Assembly: GCA_007128315.1 (NCBI GenBank)
Contig: SKXQ01000008.1
Location: forward strand, 1 to 44,551
Source of the DNA: Spirochaetaceae bacterium
Lineage (GTDB): Bacteria > Spirochaetota > Spirochaetia > DSM-27196 > SKKC01
Length of the DNA stretch: 44,551 bases
Direction: 5' to 3'
The notes beneath the pieces were generated by a model. That model was not told where the DNA came from, searched no databases, and saw nothing but the letters and a program-made list of their open reading frames with translations. Position 1 is the first letter of the stretch. Each line of letters opens with the position of its first letter. Made by a program: the position numbers and the translations under genes. Below are positions 1 to 8,240 of the stretch, piece after piece.

Positions 1-1149
1 AACGCCCATTACCGTGGTCTCGACTGCTCGATTGCCGAAAAGTACGGTGTGCGCATGTGTAGCGGCGACACCATTGGCCCAGGCGGCATCTTCAGAGCTC
101 TGCGGGAAATCCCGACCGTGTTCGCGATTGCCCGGGATTGCGAGCGGATCTGCCCGAATGCGTGGCTCATAAACTACGTGAATCCCTCCGCGGTGCTTGG
201 CATCGCGCTCATGCGGCATGCATCCATCCGGAACTTTGCGCTCTGCGACAGTCTGCCGGAGCCGACGGTTCGGCTTCGCTATCTGAAGATGGTCGGCATC
301 CTGCCCGAGGATGCCGAGTCGGTACCGGTCGAGGTGGAGTCGAGGCTTGATCTCGCGATAGCCGGGGTAAACCATCTGACCTGGCTGCTTAGATTCACCT
401 ACGACGGCGAGGATCAGCTGCCGAAAGTACGCGCACACCTGGCCGAGAACGCTGCGCTCGAGCGAGCCGAAGAGAAGGCGAAGGATGCGGGTGCCGGCGG
501 GCGAACCGACGACAATACCTACTCGAAGCGCAAGTTCAACGCCGTGTACTCCCTCGAGCTCATGGACATCTACGGGGCGGCCCCGGCTGTAATCGGACAT
601 ACCAAGGAATACGTACCCTTTTATCAGGGCTTTGGAACGCTTCCGGTCGATCCCGAGCCGCTCAAGGTCTTCGATGCCGACGACCGCCAGAAGAGCATGG
701 ACGAGCACATGGAGGGAAACCGCAAATTCGCCGACGGTGAGACGCCTATTGAGCAGTTTTTCTCGGGCGGACGCGGCGACCACGCAACCGACATTATCGA
801 GGCAATGTGGGGCGGCCTCGGCAGGAGCTTCTATATAAACACCGCGAACCGGGGTGCTGTCCCGAACATGGCAGACGACGCCTTCCTCGAGTTGCGCTGC
901 GACCTCGACATGCACGGACCACGGCCACAGCCTGTCGGCGACATGCCTCGCGGCATCCGCGCGCTGCAGGAACAGACCCTCGATACCCACGAGCTTACCG
1001 TTGATGCGGCACTGCACTGCGACCGGGATATGCTCTTGCGCGCGTTCGCTACCGACCCCATTATCAACAACCTGCCCGACGCACGCGCCATGATAGACGA
1101 GCTGCTCGAAGCAGAACGGGATGTGCTCGATCCGCGGTGGTTTTCGTGA
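1..1149 (+). CDS. GH4 family glycosidase (alpha-galactosidase/alpha-glucuronidase type), 5' truncated by window edge
   Basis: The frame is open from base 1, so the N-terminus with the NAD-binding Rossmann start lies outside the window; 382 residues remain and end at TGA 1147-1149. Family 4 glycosidases use NAD+ and a divalent metal in an oxidation-elimination mechanism in the cytoplasm. Visible family marks are 'DTIGPGGIFRALREIP', 'WLINYVNPS', the 'LCDS' segment whose Cys (codon at 244) and the 'GVNHLTW' His (codon at 373) are the usual metal ligands, and 'YSLELMDIYG'. The wording is nearer to melibiase/galacturonidase-type GH4 than to 6-phospho-beta-glucosidases, but the substrate cannot be fixed from sequence. 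Probably the last gene of an upstream sugar operon; the next gene is convergent. Confidence 0.85.
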   Translation, partial: NAHYRGLDCSIAEKYGVRMCSGDTIGPGGIFRALREIPTVFAIARDCERICPNAWLINYVNPSAVLGIALMRHASIRNFALCDSLPEPTVRLRYLKMVGILPEDAESVPVEVESRLDLAIAGVNHLTWLLRFTYDGEDQLPKVRAHLAENAALERAEEKAKDAGAGGRTDDNTYSKRKFNAVYSLELMDIYGAAPAVIGHTKEYVPFYQGFGTLPVDPEPLKVFDADDRQKSMDEHMEGNRKFADGETPIEQFFSGGRGDHATDIIEAMWGGLGRSFYINTANRGAVPNMADDAFLELRCDLDMHGPRPQPVGDMPRGIRALQEQTLDTHELTVDAALHCDRDMLLRAFATDPIINNLPDARAMIDELLEAERDVLDPRWFS

Positions 1150-1236
1150 GGGGGATCATGGTATCAGTGTTCAGGGGTACTGTTATGGCGAGTGGTCGCG
1201 CTTCCTGGCAACGAGAGTATCGTAAGACGTGGCGTT

Positions 1237-1743
1237 TTATCCTGAATAGTCCTGACCCTCGGCATCTATGATCGACTGTACCCATTCCAGAAATCTGGTG
1301 TGATACTCGCCGAATTGGTCGGAAACCGCGATTGCGATATCCGAAACTTCCAGCACACGATCCGACCGAAGATGGGACTTGTAAATGTTGCGGAAACGGT
1401 GCCGGAACCGCCGTAACTCGTCGAGGTTTTCCGCAATGCCAGCGGAAACCACAGCCGGGCGTATGCCTGGAACCTCTATTCTCATTCGGTCAATCAGTTC
1501 GCGGTGCCATGAGGCATCGTCAAGGTTGTTTTCGAAGTGTTTTGCTACTCGAAGAAAGTAACTCTCGAATGCGGTGTACAGATTGTGTATCAGGTATGCA
1601 AGCGCCATATGCGCCATTTCTGTGTCTGGTGAAGTCTCAGCTCTCGTTCGCATGTCGGAATGTCGTAATGCACATTGCTCTACGAAGCGGAAATCGTCTT
1701 CGAGTTGCCCTTGAAGCAGTCGTAGCCGCTCGCTATCGCTCAT
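1237..1743 (-). CDS. HepT-like HEPN ribonuclease toxin
   Basis: A 168-residue all-helical protein. The family cleaves RNA and is neutralised by its MNT partner. The centre ('ALAYLIHNLYTAFESYF', 'WHRELIDRM', 'RPAVVSAG') and the HEPN catalytic stretch 'ELRRFRHRFRNIYKSHL', which contains an R-x5-H spacing as in the R-x4-6-H motif, match the HepT-like family. The ATG at 1743 (MSDSERL) is preferred over an upstream ATG at 1773: it overlaps the end of the MNT gene (stop 1733-1735) by only 11 bases, giving translational coupling. The antitoxin-like gene comes first, as in other MNT/HEPN modules. Function is by family; toxicity is not shown. Confidence 0.75.
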   Translation of the reverse strand: MSDSERLRLLQGQLEDDFRFVEQCALRHSDMRTRAETSPDTEMAHMALAYLIHNLYTAFESYFLRVAKHFENNLDDASWHRELIDRMRIEVPGIRPAVVSAGIAENLDELRRFRHRFRNIYKSHLRSDRVLEVSDIAIAVSDQFGEYHTRFLEWVQSIIDAEGQDYSG

Positions 1744-2098
1744 AAAGCAGAACCCCGTCCGAGATAATCGCATTCACCATCGATCTGTCCTGATCGTCGA
1801 GCTCCACCCAGTCGACCTTCCATGACGACCTCTCTGCGATTTTCCAGGCAGTGAGGGAGCCGCCTTCCACCGCGAGATCTATGTCCGAAGATTCAGAAAA
1901 CCGGAGTCTGTGGTCGAAGGTTGAGCCGAACCCCCATATTCGCACCACACTCGGGTCTGCCGCGGCGATTTCCTGAGCGAGCTCCCGCGCGTGCGCTCGG
2001 GCCGACTCACGACGGTCTGCGAGCGCTGCCTGCCGGGCGGCCTCCTTTTTTAGTCTGCGTTGCGCCGCATCCCTGGTCTGTTCGGCAGTCCACTCCAT
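1733..2098 (-). CDS. Minimal nucleotidyltransferase (MntA-like antitoxin)
   Basis: A 121-residue protein. Residues 1-50 are a charged Ala/Arg/Glu-rich helix; the rest is a minimal nucleotidyltransferase fold with the polymerase-beta motif 'GFGSTFDHRLRFSESSDIDL' (G-S ... S-D-x-D-L, two metal-binding Asp) and a third acidic strand 'KVDWVELDD'. Known MntA antitoxins silence HepT toxins by adding AMP to a Tyr near the HEPN active site; the partner here keeps a Tyr in 'RNIYKSH', which fits that mode but is inference. The gene is first in the two-gene minus-strand unit and is divergent from the flavodoxin gene at 2217. No strong ribosome-binding site is seen. Confidence 0.8.
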   Translation of the reverse strand: MEWTAEQTRDAAQRRLKKEAARQAALADRRESARAHARELAQEIAAADPSVVRIWGFGSTFDHRLRFSESSDIDLAVEGGSLTAWKIAERSSWKVDWVELDDQDRSMVNAIISDGVLLYER

Positions 2099-2158
2099 TG
2101 TTCAAGTGTAGTCCCGCCTCCATCGGCGGTCAATTACGGTCGGACGGTGCATACGAAC

Positions 2159-2197
2159 CTTGCTCGACCCGGGAGTTACCCGGTCTAATACACGTAC
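2159..2197 (+). promoter_or_regulatory. Possible sigma70 promoter for the flavodoxin gene
   Basis: A -35-like TTGCTC at 2160-2165 is followed after 18 bases by TCTAAT at 2184-2189 (5 of 6 to TATAAT). A start near 2197 would leave a leader of about 20 bases with AGGAAA ahead of ATG 2217. The spacer contains a short inverted repeat (CCGGG/CCCGG). Weak -35, so tentative. Confidence 0.35.
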
Positions 2198-2216
2198 AGA
2201 CAGGAAACAGAAAACC

Positions 2217-2699
2217 ATGAAAACACTCATTGCATACGCGACCCGGTACGGGGCGACCGAGAAAGCGTCCAGGTTGCTCTCGGAAGAACTCCAGGGTGAT
2301 GTACACCTGTGTAACCTCTCTCAGGATCCGGCGCCAGATATTTCCGCCTACGACAGGATCATTATCGGTGGTTCGATCTATGTCGGTCAGATTCAGGATG
2401 ATGTAAAAACGTTCTGCAGTGAGAACCTGGCTGCGCTTCAGCAGAAGCGGCTGGCTCTGTTTATCTGCTGCGGAGACGAGGATCGCGTGCAGGAACAGCT
2501 GGAACAGAATTTCGATGCGGCTCTCATGGCGCACGCAAAGCCGGTCGGGTACTTCGGCTATGAGTACGACTTTGCCAAAATGAACTTTCTGTTCAGGCTG
2601 ATAATCCGTGCAAAAGCCAAGGTCAGACAGAGTCAGTACGAGCTCCGGGAAGACAATATCAGCGCATTTGCCGATTCGCTGAACGGGCCGCTGGCGTAA
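2217..2699 (+). CDS. Flavodoxin-domain protein (HemG/Flavodoxin_5-like)
   Basis: A 160-residue cytoplasmic flavodoxin fold. The N-terminus 'MKTLIAYATRYGATEKA' is the FMN phosphate loop (T-x-x-G-x-T-E) directly at the start, and 'YDRIIIGGSIYVGQI' is the second FMN loop. The sequence most resembles the flavodoxin family that includes protoporphyrinogen oxidase HemG, but similar proteins occur without haem synthesis, so the reaction is left open. An in-frame ATG lies upstream at 2160, but ATG 2217 puts the beta-1 strand at the N-terminus as in the family and has AGGAAA about 10 bases upstream. The ABC exporter starts 40 bases downstream, so the two may be co-transcribed. Confidence 0.75.
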   Translation: MKTLIAYATRYGATEKASRLLSEELQGDVHLCNLSQDPAPDISAYDRIIIGGSIYVGQIQDDVKTFCSENLAALQQKRLALFICCGDEDRVQEQLEQNFDAALMAHAKPVGYFGYEYDFAKMNFLFRLIIRAKAKVRQSQYELREDNISAFADSLNGPLA

Positions 2700-2739
2700 C
2701 CGGTTCTGCTGTCCCCCGGGTCCCGAGCGGTAGTACCTT

Positions 2740-4605
2740 GTGACCACCATGGCGAAACCCGAAACAACGAGCGAACCCGGAATCAAGGAACGACTTGGCA
2801 TATCCTTTCGATTTCTCCTGGGCTTCCTTCGGCCGCATCTGAAACTCTTTGTTACGGGGCTGGTCCTGCTCTTTGTGTCGAACGCAGTCTTTCTTGCGTT
2901 TCCGTACCTGACCGGGCAGATCATTAACGAACTATCCGGCGGAGATCCCTGGATAATCCGCGGTGTCGGTACGCTGAGCGTGCTGCTGCTTGTAGTCCTG
3001 ACGGTCCGCGCGTTTCTCAGTTTCGGGCAGATCTGGCTGTTCGGCGCCGTATCGAATCGGCTGTCGCGTGATATCCGGAGGCGTCTGTACGGCCATCTTC
3101 TGGAACTTCCGGTGAGCTACTACGACAGTCACCGTACCGGGGAGTTGCTCAGCAGGCTTTCCAACGATGTGACTCAGCTCGAGACCGCTGTTTCCGACGT
3201 GCTCGCCGATCTTGTTCGGCAGGTGCTCGTGGTGGTTCTGGGTATAGCTATTGCCGTCTTTCTTGCGCCACAGCTTGCGCTGTTCATGGTACTGGTGGTT
3301 CCGCCGGTTGCACTCGGTGCCCGGCGGCTCGGCCGCATAATCCGTGATCGTGCCCGCGAGACGCAGGACCTGCTCGCTGAAAGCAGCACCATTGCAGAGG
3401 AAACGATCGCCGGTGTCGCGACGGTCAAGAGTTTTGCGAACGAACAGTTCGAAGCCGATCGCTACAACGAAGCGTTGCACCGCGTCCTTGCAAAGGCAAT
3501 GGAGACGGTGACCCTCCGGGCATTGATCGGTAGCTCAATTGGACTGCTCGTCATGGGCTCTCTGATTCTCGTGATCTGGTTCGGGGCGACGCTCGTCGAC
3601 GCCGGGTCACTCGCGGTCGGCGATCTTATCAGCTTCGTGATCTACACCGGATTTATCGGTGGGTCGGTCGCCGGGCTTGGGAACAGCATTACCCGCATAC
3701 AGCGGGTACTCGGCTCGAGTGAACGGGTCATTGAGCTTATGCAGATGGACCCGGAACCGGGGTTGAGCGCTGACGTAAAAAGCGACTCGTCGCGGCGCGA
3801 GAGCCGGGCGCCTGCTGAGCATCCCGCACTGCCACCTCTCGCAGACGCGCTTGAGCTTCGATCGGTTTCGTTTTCCTATCCGACCCGACCCGATCTTGTC
3901 GTGCTCAAGGATCTCGACCTCACGATTCCGCGGAATTCGCGTGTGGCGCTCGTAGGCCCAAGTGGATCGGGCAAGTCTACCATCGTCCGCCTGCTGTTGC
4001 GGTTTTACGAACTGAACGAAGGCTCAATTCTTCGGGACGGTACCGACATTACCGGCTTTGATCTGCGCGCGTACCGCTCGTGCTTTGCGGTGGTGCCGCA
4101 GGATGTGTTGCTGTTCGGGGGATCGGTAGAAGAGAACATTCGCTACGGTCGTCCCGACGCGACAGCCGGGGAGGTGCGCGTCGCGGCCGAGGCGGCGCAC
4201 ATGACGGAGTTCGTCGACCGCTTTCCGGAAGGTCTCGGTACGATAGTCGGTGAACGAGGAGTGCAGCTTTCCGGTGGTCAGCGGCAGCGCGTGGCAATTG
4301 CGCGTGCCATGCTGCGCGACCCCGAGTTTCTGATTCTTGACGAAGCGACGAGTTCCCTCGACGCCGAAAGCGAGTGGCTTGTTCAGGACGCGCTCGATCG
4401 GCTCATGCAGCACCGCACCACGCTTGTCATTGCCCACCGTCTCGCGACGGTACGAAAGGCCGACAGCATAGTCGTGCTCGACCAGGGAACGATTGTGGAA
4501 CAGGGAACTCACGAAGAGCTCACACAGGTACCCGACGGACTGTACGCCAAGCTGGTGCGCATGCAGGGCCTGGGGGACGCCGTTGAGGCACCTCCGCGGC
4601 TGTGA
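2740..4605 (+). CDS. ABC exporter half-transporter (type I membrane domain fused to ATPase)
   Basis: 621 residues. An N-terminal membrane domain (about residues 25-320, six predicted segments) is fused to a nucleotide-binding domain from about 370: Walker A 'GPSGSGKST', Q-loop 'FAVVPQDVLLFGG', signature 'LSGGQRQRVAIARA', Walker B 'FLILDEATSSLD' and H-loop 'VIAHRLATV'. All key residues are intact. The order and length match MsbA/LmrA-type homodimeric exporters of lipids or drugs in the inner membrane. A charged linker lies between the domains at about residues 345-365. Start is GTG 2740, or ATG 2749 three codons later; neither has a strong ribosome-binding site. Substrate unknown. Confidence 0.9.
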   Translation: MTTMAKPETTSEPGIKERLGISFRFLLGFLRPHLKLFVTGLVLLFVSNAVFLAFPYLTGQIINELSGGDPWIIRGVGTLSVLLLVVLTVRAFLSFGQIWLFGAVSNRLSRDIRRRLYGHLLELPVSYYDSHRTGELLSRLSNDVTQLETAVSDVLADLVRQVLVVVLGIAIAVFLAPQLALFMVLVVPPVALGARRLGRIIRDRARETQDLLAESSTIAEETIAGVATVKSFANEQFEADRYNEALHRVLAKAMETVTLRALIGSSIGLLVMGSLILVIWFGATLVDAGSLAVGDLISFVIYTGFIGGSVAGLGNSITRIQRVLGSSERVIELMQMDPEPGLSADVKSDSSRRESRAPAEHPALPPLADALELRSVSFSYPTRPDLVVLKDLDLTIPRNSRVALVGPSGSGKSTIVRLLLRFYELNEGSILRDGTDITGFDLRAYRSCFAVVPQDVLLFGGSVEENIRYGRPDATAGEVRVAAEAAHMTEFVDRFPEGLGTIVGERGVQLSGGQRQRVAIARAMLRDPEFLILDEATSSLDAESEWLVQDALDRLMQHRTTLVIAHRLATVRKADSIVVLDQGTIVEQGTHEELTQVPDGLYAKLVRMQGLGDAVEAPPRL

Positions 4606-4637
4606 GACCGTGGTGCAACCTGTCCTTCCTTCCGGTG

Positions 4638-4653
4638 TGCTATAATTCCCGCG
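4638..4653 (+). promoter_or_regulatory. Extended -10 promoter before the RCK channel gene
   Basis: TGCTATAAT at 4638-4646 is a perfect -10 with a TG extension, in a short intergenic stretch just after the ABC exporter. No good -35 lies 16-18 bases upstream, as is usual for extended -10 promoters. The predicted start at about 4653 leaves a leader of roughly 14 bases before ATG 4667. Confidence 0.55.
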
Positions 4654-4666
4654 AGAAACGCACTGC

Positions 4667-6649
4667 ATGAGACGTCTATACAACAGATTCAAGTTTGCCC
4701 TGGAAAAGATGCTGCTCCGGGGCGCTCACTATCAACTGCTGCTCATCGCCATCATCATTGCCGGGGTGTCCCTGACAGCAGGGTATCTTGTCTACACCCG
4801 GACTGCGGGTTTCGCTGCCTTCAGCGACGCGGCCTGGTGGGCCTTTCTGCGCCTGTCTGATCCAGGCTACCTGGGAGATGATGAGGGCCTGTTTTTGCAG
4901 GTCGTTTCCACCGTAGTGACGGTGCTCGGGTACGTCCTGTTTCTCGGTGCCCTTATTGCGATCATGACACAGTGGCTTCACGGAACCATGCGCCGACTCG
5001 AACTCGGGCTTACACCGATAAGCCAGAACGACCATTTCCTTATTCTGGGCTGGACAAACCGAACCTCGTCCATAGTCCGGGAACTGGTGTCGTCGGAGGG
5101 TAAGGTAAAGCGATTTCTCAGGCGCATCGGTGCGCGTCGGCTGCGTATCGTGATTCTGTCCGAAGAGGTCACGACCGAACTGCACCTCGAGCTGAAAGCG
5201 AGTCTGGGCACACTCTGGAATGAACGACTTATTACGTTTCGATCCGGCTCGTCACTGCGAGCGGACCACCTGAACCGGGTCGATTTCATGCATGCAGGGG
5301 TCATCATTCTCCCTGGATCTGATTCTTCCACCGACGACATTGACCGTGTGGACGGAGCCGAACTGCTCGATACCCGCACCATCAAGTCCCTGCTGACCAT
5401 GGCAAATTACCGTGAAGAGCACACCGCTGAACGGCAGCCGCTTGTAGTGGCGGAGCTCATCGACGGACGCAAAGGTGACATAGCCCGGACCGCCTACGGA
5501 TCCAGCATAGAGCTCGTGGCAAGCGATCAGGTCATTAGCCGTCTTATGGCACAGAATATCCGTCACGCGGGTCTGTCCTGGGTCTACGCAGAGCTGCTGA
5601 CCCACAGCCTCGGGAACGCGATATACGTCCGGGAGTGGCCGCGCCTCACGGGCACGTGTATACACGATCTCGCCGACGCGTTTCCCGATGCGATCGTCCT
5701 TGGAGTGCTCCGCGAGGTGAATGGCTCGCTGCGTCCCGTGCTGAACCCGCCCACCGGGTTTATGCTCGAGCAAAGCGATCGAATCGTCTTTCTGTCGCGG
5801 GCATGGGCCGATACCGAACCTGCAGCGTCGATCGTACCGAAGCAACAGACACGAACCGCCAGCTCTTCGGTGGCCGCTCCACCCGCACAAAAACGACTGC
5901 TCATGCTCGGCTGGAATCACAAGGTCCCCGCGCTTGTGCGCGAACTGCACAGTTACGACAACGAGGAGTGGGACATCGATATTCTCTCGCTGGTTCCGGC
6001 CGAAGAGCGGGACGTCTACATGACCAGGCACGGCCTGGCCTCTGATACCGGGCGTGTTCGACACATCGAAGGCGACTATACCTCTACGGCCGATCTGCAA
6101 CGCGTGCACCCCGAGCGATACGATAACATTCTGTTTCTGGCGAACAACTGGCTTTCCTCGTACGAAGAGTCAGATGCGCGGACAATACTGGGGAACCTGG
6201 TGATGCGGGAGCTTCTTCCCACCGAGTCGCCACGTCCGGAGATACTAGTAGAGCTTCTGGACCCGGATAATCGGGCGCTGTTCTCCCGTACACGTGCGGA
6301 AGTGCTTATCAGCTCAGAAATCATTAGCCACATGATCGCACACGTTGCATTGCGACACGAACTGAGCGATGTTTTCGAAGAGCTCTTTACCGCCGGGGGA
6401 GCTGAGATTTCCTTCCAGCCGGCAGGTTTTTACCGATTCCCCCGAACCGAAATGACCTTTCACGAGGCTGGAGCCCACATTTCTTCTCAGGGTGATATCC
6501 TGCTTGGATACCGTTCCATGCCGCGCGCCAACGGAGATAGCGGCGGAATGTACCTGAACCCGCCTCACGACGAGACGCTTGTGTTGAACGATTCGACACG
6601 CCTGCTTGTGTTGAAGACGTATCCACAAGCGCATGGCAGCATCGGGTGA
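4667..6649 (+). CDS. CASTOR/POLLUX-type ion channel with two RCK-like domains
   Basis: 660 residues. Two membrane helices (about 21-43 and 75-101) enclose a pore-helix segment at 53-72, 'WWAFLRLSDPGYLGDDEG', in which the K+-channel filter TVGYG is replaced by an S-D-P-G sequence, as in CASTOR/POLLUX/SYM8 relatives. Two Rossmann-like RCK domains follow, starting with 'HFLILGWTNRTSSIVREL' (about 123) and 'LLMLGWNHKVPALVREL' (about 411). Plant homologues are nuclear-envelope cation channels in symbiosis signalling; bacterial members are hardly studied. Function is presumably a ligand- or Ca2+-gated cation channel in the inner membrane. The gene has its own promoter and no obvious partner; length is close to the family norm. 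Confidence 0.8.
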   Translation: MRRLYNRFKFALEKMLLRGAHYQLLLIAIIIAGVSLTAGYLVYTRTAGFAAFSDAAWWAFLRLSDPGYLGDDEGLFLQVVSTVVTVLGYVLFLGALIAIMTQWLHGTMRRLELGLTPISQNDHFLILGWTNRTSSIVRELVSSEGKVKRFLRRIGARRLRIVILSEEVTTELHLELKASLGTLWNERLITFRSGSSLRADHLNRVDFMHAGVIILPGSDSSTDDIDRVDGAELLDTRTIKSLLTMANYREEHTAERQPLVVAELIDGRKGDIARTAYGSSIELVASDQVISRLMAQNIRHAGLSWVYAELLTHSLGNAIYVREWPRLTGTCIHDLADAFPDAIVLGVLREVNGSLRPVLNPPTGFMLEQSDRIVFLSRAWADTEPAASIVPKQQTRTASSSVAAPPAQKRLLMLGWNHKVPALVRELHSYDNEEWDIDILSLVPAEERDVYMTRHGLASDTGRVRHIEGDYTSTADLQRVHPERYDNILFLANNWLSSYEESDARTILGNLVMRELLPTESPRPEILVELLDPDNRALFSRTRAEVLISSEIISHMIAHVALRHELSDVFEELFTAGGAEISFQPAGFYRFPRTEMTFHEAGAHISSQGDILLGYRSMPRANGDSGGMYLNPPHDETLVLNDSTRLLVLKTYPQAHGSIG

Positions 6650-6736
6650 GAGAGATCCCGAATGCGGGCCCGTAATTGACGCATTTCGATTTCCGGATGT
6701 ACACTCGCGCAGAAATTGGGGTCCATGGAGGGGCTC

Positions 6737-8209
6737 ATGCGAAACGTCTGGCGGGTATTGCAGGGTGCACTTTTTCTGGCTGCGTTTGCGACATGCTCCT
6801 TTGGTTTTCTGCCCTCGCCTGACAATGATGAGCCTCCTGCTGGAGGGTCAGACGACGCTATTCTGGTAGGGTTTTCGTTTAGCGATCCCCTGGTGACGGG
6901 CGTAGTCGACCAGGAGAACAGAACGGTCACCGTTGTCGTGCCGTTCGGCACCGACGTCACCGGCCTTGTTCCGACCATCGGTATCGACGCACGAAGCGTC
7001 GCTCCGGCCTCCGGCGTCGTGAAGGATTTCACAAACCCCGTGACATATACCGTGACCGCCTTCAGCGGAATCACGAGGGTCTATACCGTGACCGTGGTTG
7101 TAGACCTCGACCTGCGTCTGGGCGCACTGGAATTAACCGATGCCGGGTCTCCGGTCACCCTTACTCCGCCGTTCAGTAGCGACGTGTTCTCGTACGAGGC
7201 TACCGTAGTGACCGGGACAACAGATATCTCTGTTGTTGCTACCGCCAGCGTCGAAAGCGGCGTAGATGTTACGGTGGACCCCACGCCTACCGACGGATCA
7301 ATCCCTCTCGTGGAAGGTGCCAATCCCATCCGGATCACGGTCACGAATCCCGGTCATGACACGACCCTTACCTACACCATTACCGTGGAGCGAGCTTTCG
7401 AGCTCGAGATGGTGTCGGTTCCCGCAGGGAGTTTCCAGCGCGACAGCGAAAGTGACAACTTCAGCACGGTAGCCGCATTCTCCATGAGCGTGCGCGAAAT
7501 CACGCGTGCCCAGTTTGTCTCCGTCACTGGCCGTGCCGATCCGAGCCGAACCGAGTTCTCGACTGGCCTCGATAACCCGGTTCAGTTCGTAACCTGGTTT
7601 GAAGCGCTGGCATTTGCGAACCGACTGAGCATTCGCCAAAGTTACACGCCCGTCTACACCGTCAACGGTTCGACCGATCCTGACGATTGGCCCGCCTTCC
7701 CGACCTCGTTCGACCAGTCCACCCTGGCCGCATGGGACGCGGTGATCGCGGACTGGAGTGCGAACGGCTACCGATTGCCCACGGAAATGGAGTGGATGTG
7801 GGCGGCGATGGGAGCCGATACTGATACTCCTGGTGCGCGAAACACCACCGGCTGGGAGAAGCCTTTCGCTGGAAGCCCCGGCAGCGAGAGCATCGCGGAT
7901 TTCGTCTGGTACCAGGGAAACAGTGGCAACACAACCCACCGGGTCGGCACAAAAGCCACCAACGAGCTCGAACTCTTTGATATGAGCGGGAATGTGCGCG
8001 AGTGGGTCTGGGACCGGCACCAGCCGGCGCTTCCCGACGGCGAGCTATCCGCCGACTACCGAGGACCCGAGAGCGGTGCGATGCGAGTGTTGCGCGGCGG
8101 TGCGTTCCGGGATCCTGCGGAACAGGTTACTCTTGCATTCCGCACAGCTGATCATCCGTACGGAACGGGTAGTTCCAACGGGTTCCGGGTAGTTCGAGTT
8201 GCTGATTGA
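6737..8209 (+). CDS. Lipoprotein-like surface protein: two beta-sandwich domains plus FGE-sulfatase (SUMF1) domain lacking catalytic cysteines
   Basis: 490 residues from ATG 6737, chosen because GGAGG sits five bases upstream; TTG 6716 and ATG 6725 are in frame but poorer. A signal segment 'VLQGALFLAAFATC' ends at a Cys that could be lipidated. Two cadherin-like or DUF5018-like beta-sandwich repeats follow (about residues 40-135 and 136-220), then an FGE-type domain from 'MVSVPAGSFQ' through 'YRLPTEMEWMWAA', 'NVREWVWD', 'RVLRGGAFRD' and 'GFRVVR'. True formylglycine-generating enzymes have two Cys after the RGGSF motif; here the stretch 'GGAFRDPAEQVTLAFRT' has none, so oxidase activity is unlikely and a binding or structural role is more probable. 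Confidence 0.8.
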   Translation: MRNVWRVLQGALFLAAFATCSFGFLPSPDNDEPPAGGSDDAILVGFSFSDPLVTGVVDQENRTVTVVVPFGTDVTGLVPTIGIDARSVAPASGVVKDFTNPVTYTVTAFSGITRVYTVTVVVDLDLRLGALELTDAGSPVTLTPPFSSDVFSYEATVVTGTTDISVVATASVESGVDVTVDPTPTDGSIPLVEGANPIRITVTNPGHDTTLTYTITVERAFELEMVSVPAGSFQRDSESDNFSTVAAFSMSVREITRAQFVSVTGRADPSRTEFSTGLDNPVQFVTWFEALAFANRLSIRQSYTPVYTVNGSTDPDDWPAFPTSFDQSTLAAWDAVIADWSANGYRLPTEMEWMWAAMGADTDTPGARNTTGWEKPFAGSPGSESIADFVWYQGNSGNTTHRVGTKATNELELFDMSGNVREWVWDRHQPALPDGELSADYRGPESGAMRVLRGGAFRDPAEQVTLAFRTADHPYGTGSSNGFRVVRVAD

Positions 8210-8240
8210 CCTGACAGAAACACAGCTAACCGGAGGTTCC

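Noticed and set aside
1158-1271. Small plus-strand open frame (37 codons) after the GH4 gene with GGGGG upstream
   Set aside because: It overlaps the end of the HEPN gene, has no family resemblance and no promoter; chance is enough to explain it.
2130-2924. Long minus-strand open frame over the flavodoxin and ABC exporter start
   Set aside because: It is antisense to two well-supported genes and shows no domain.
6737-8209. Assignment as the formylglycine-generating enzyme for the two sulfatases
   Set aside because: The catalytic Cys pair after RGGxF is missing and the protein looks like a lipoprotein exported from the cytoplasm, where maturation occurs.
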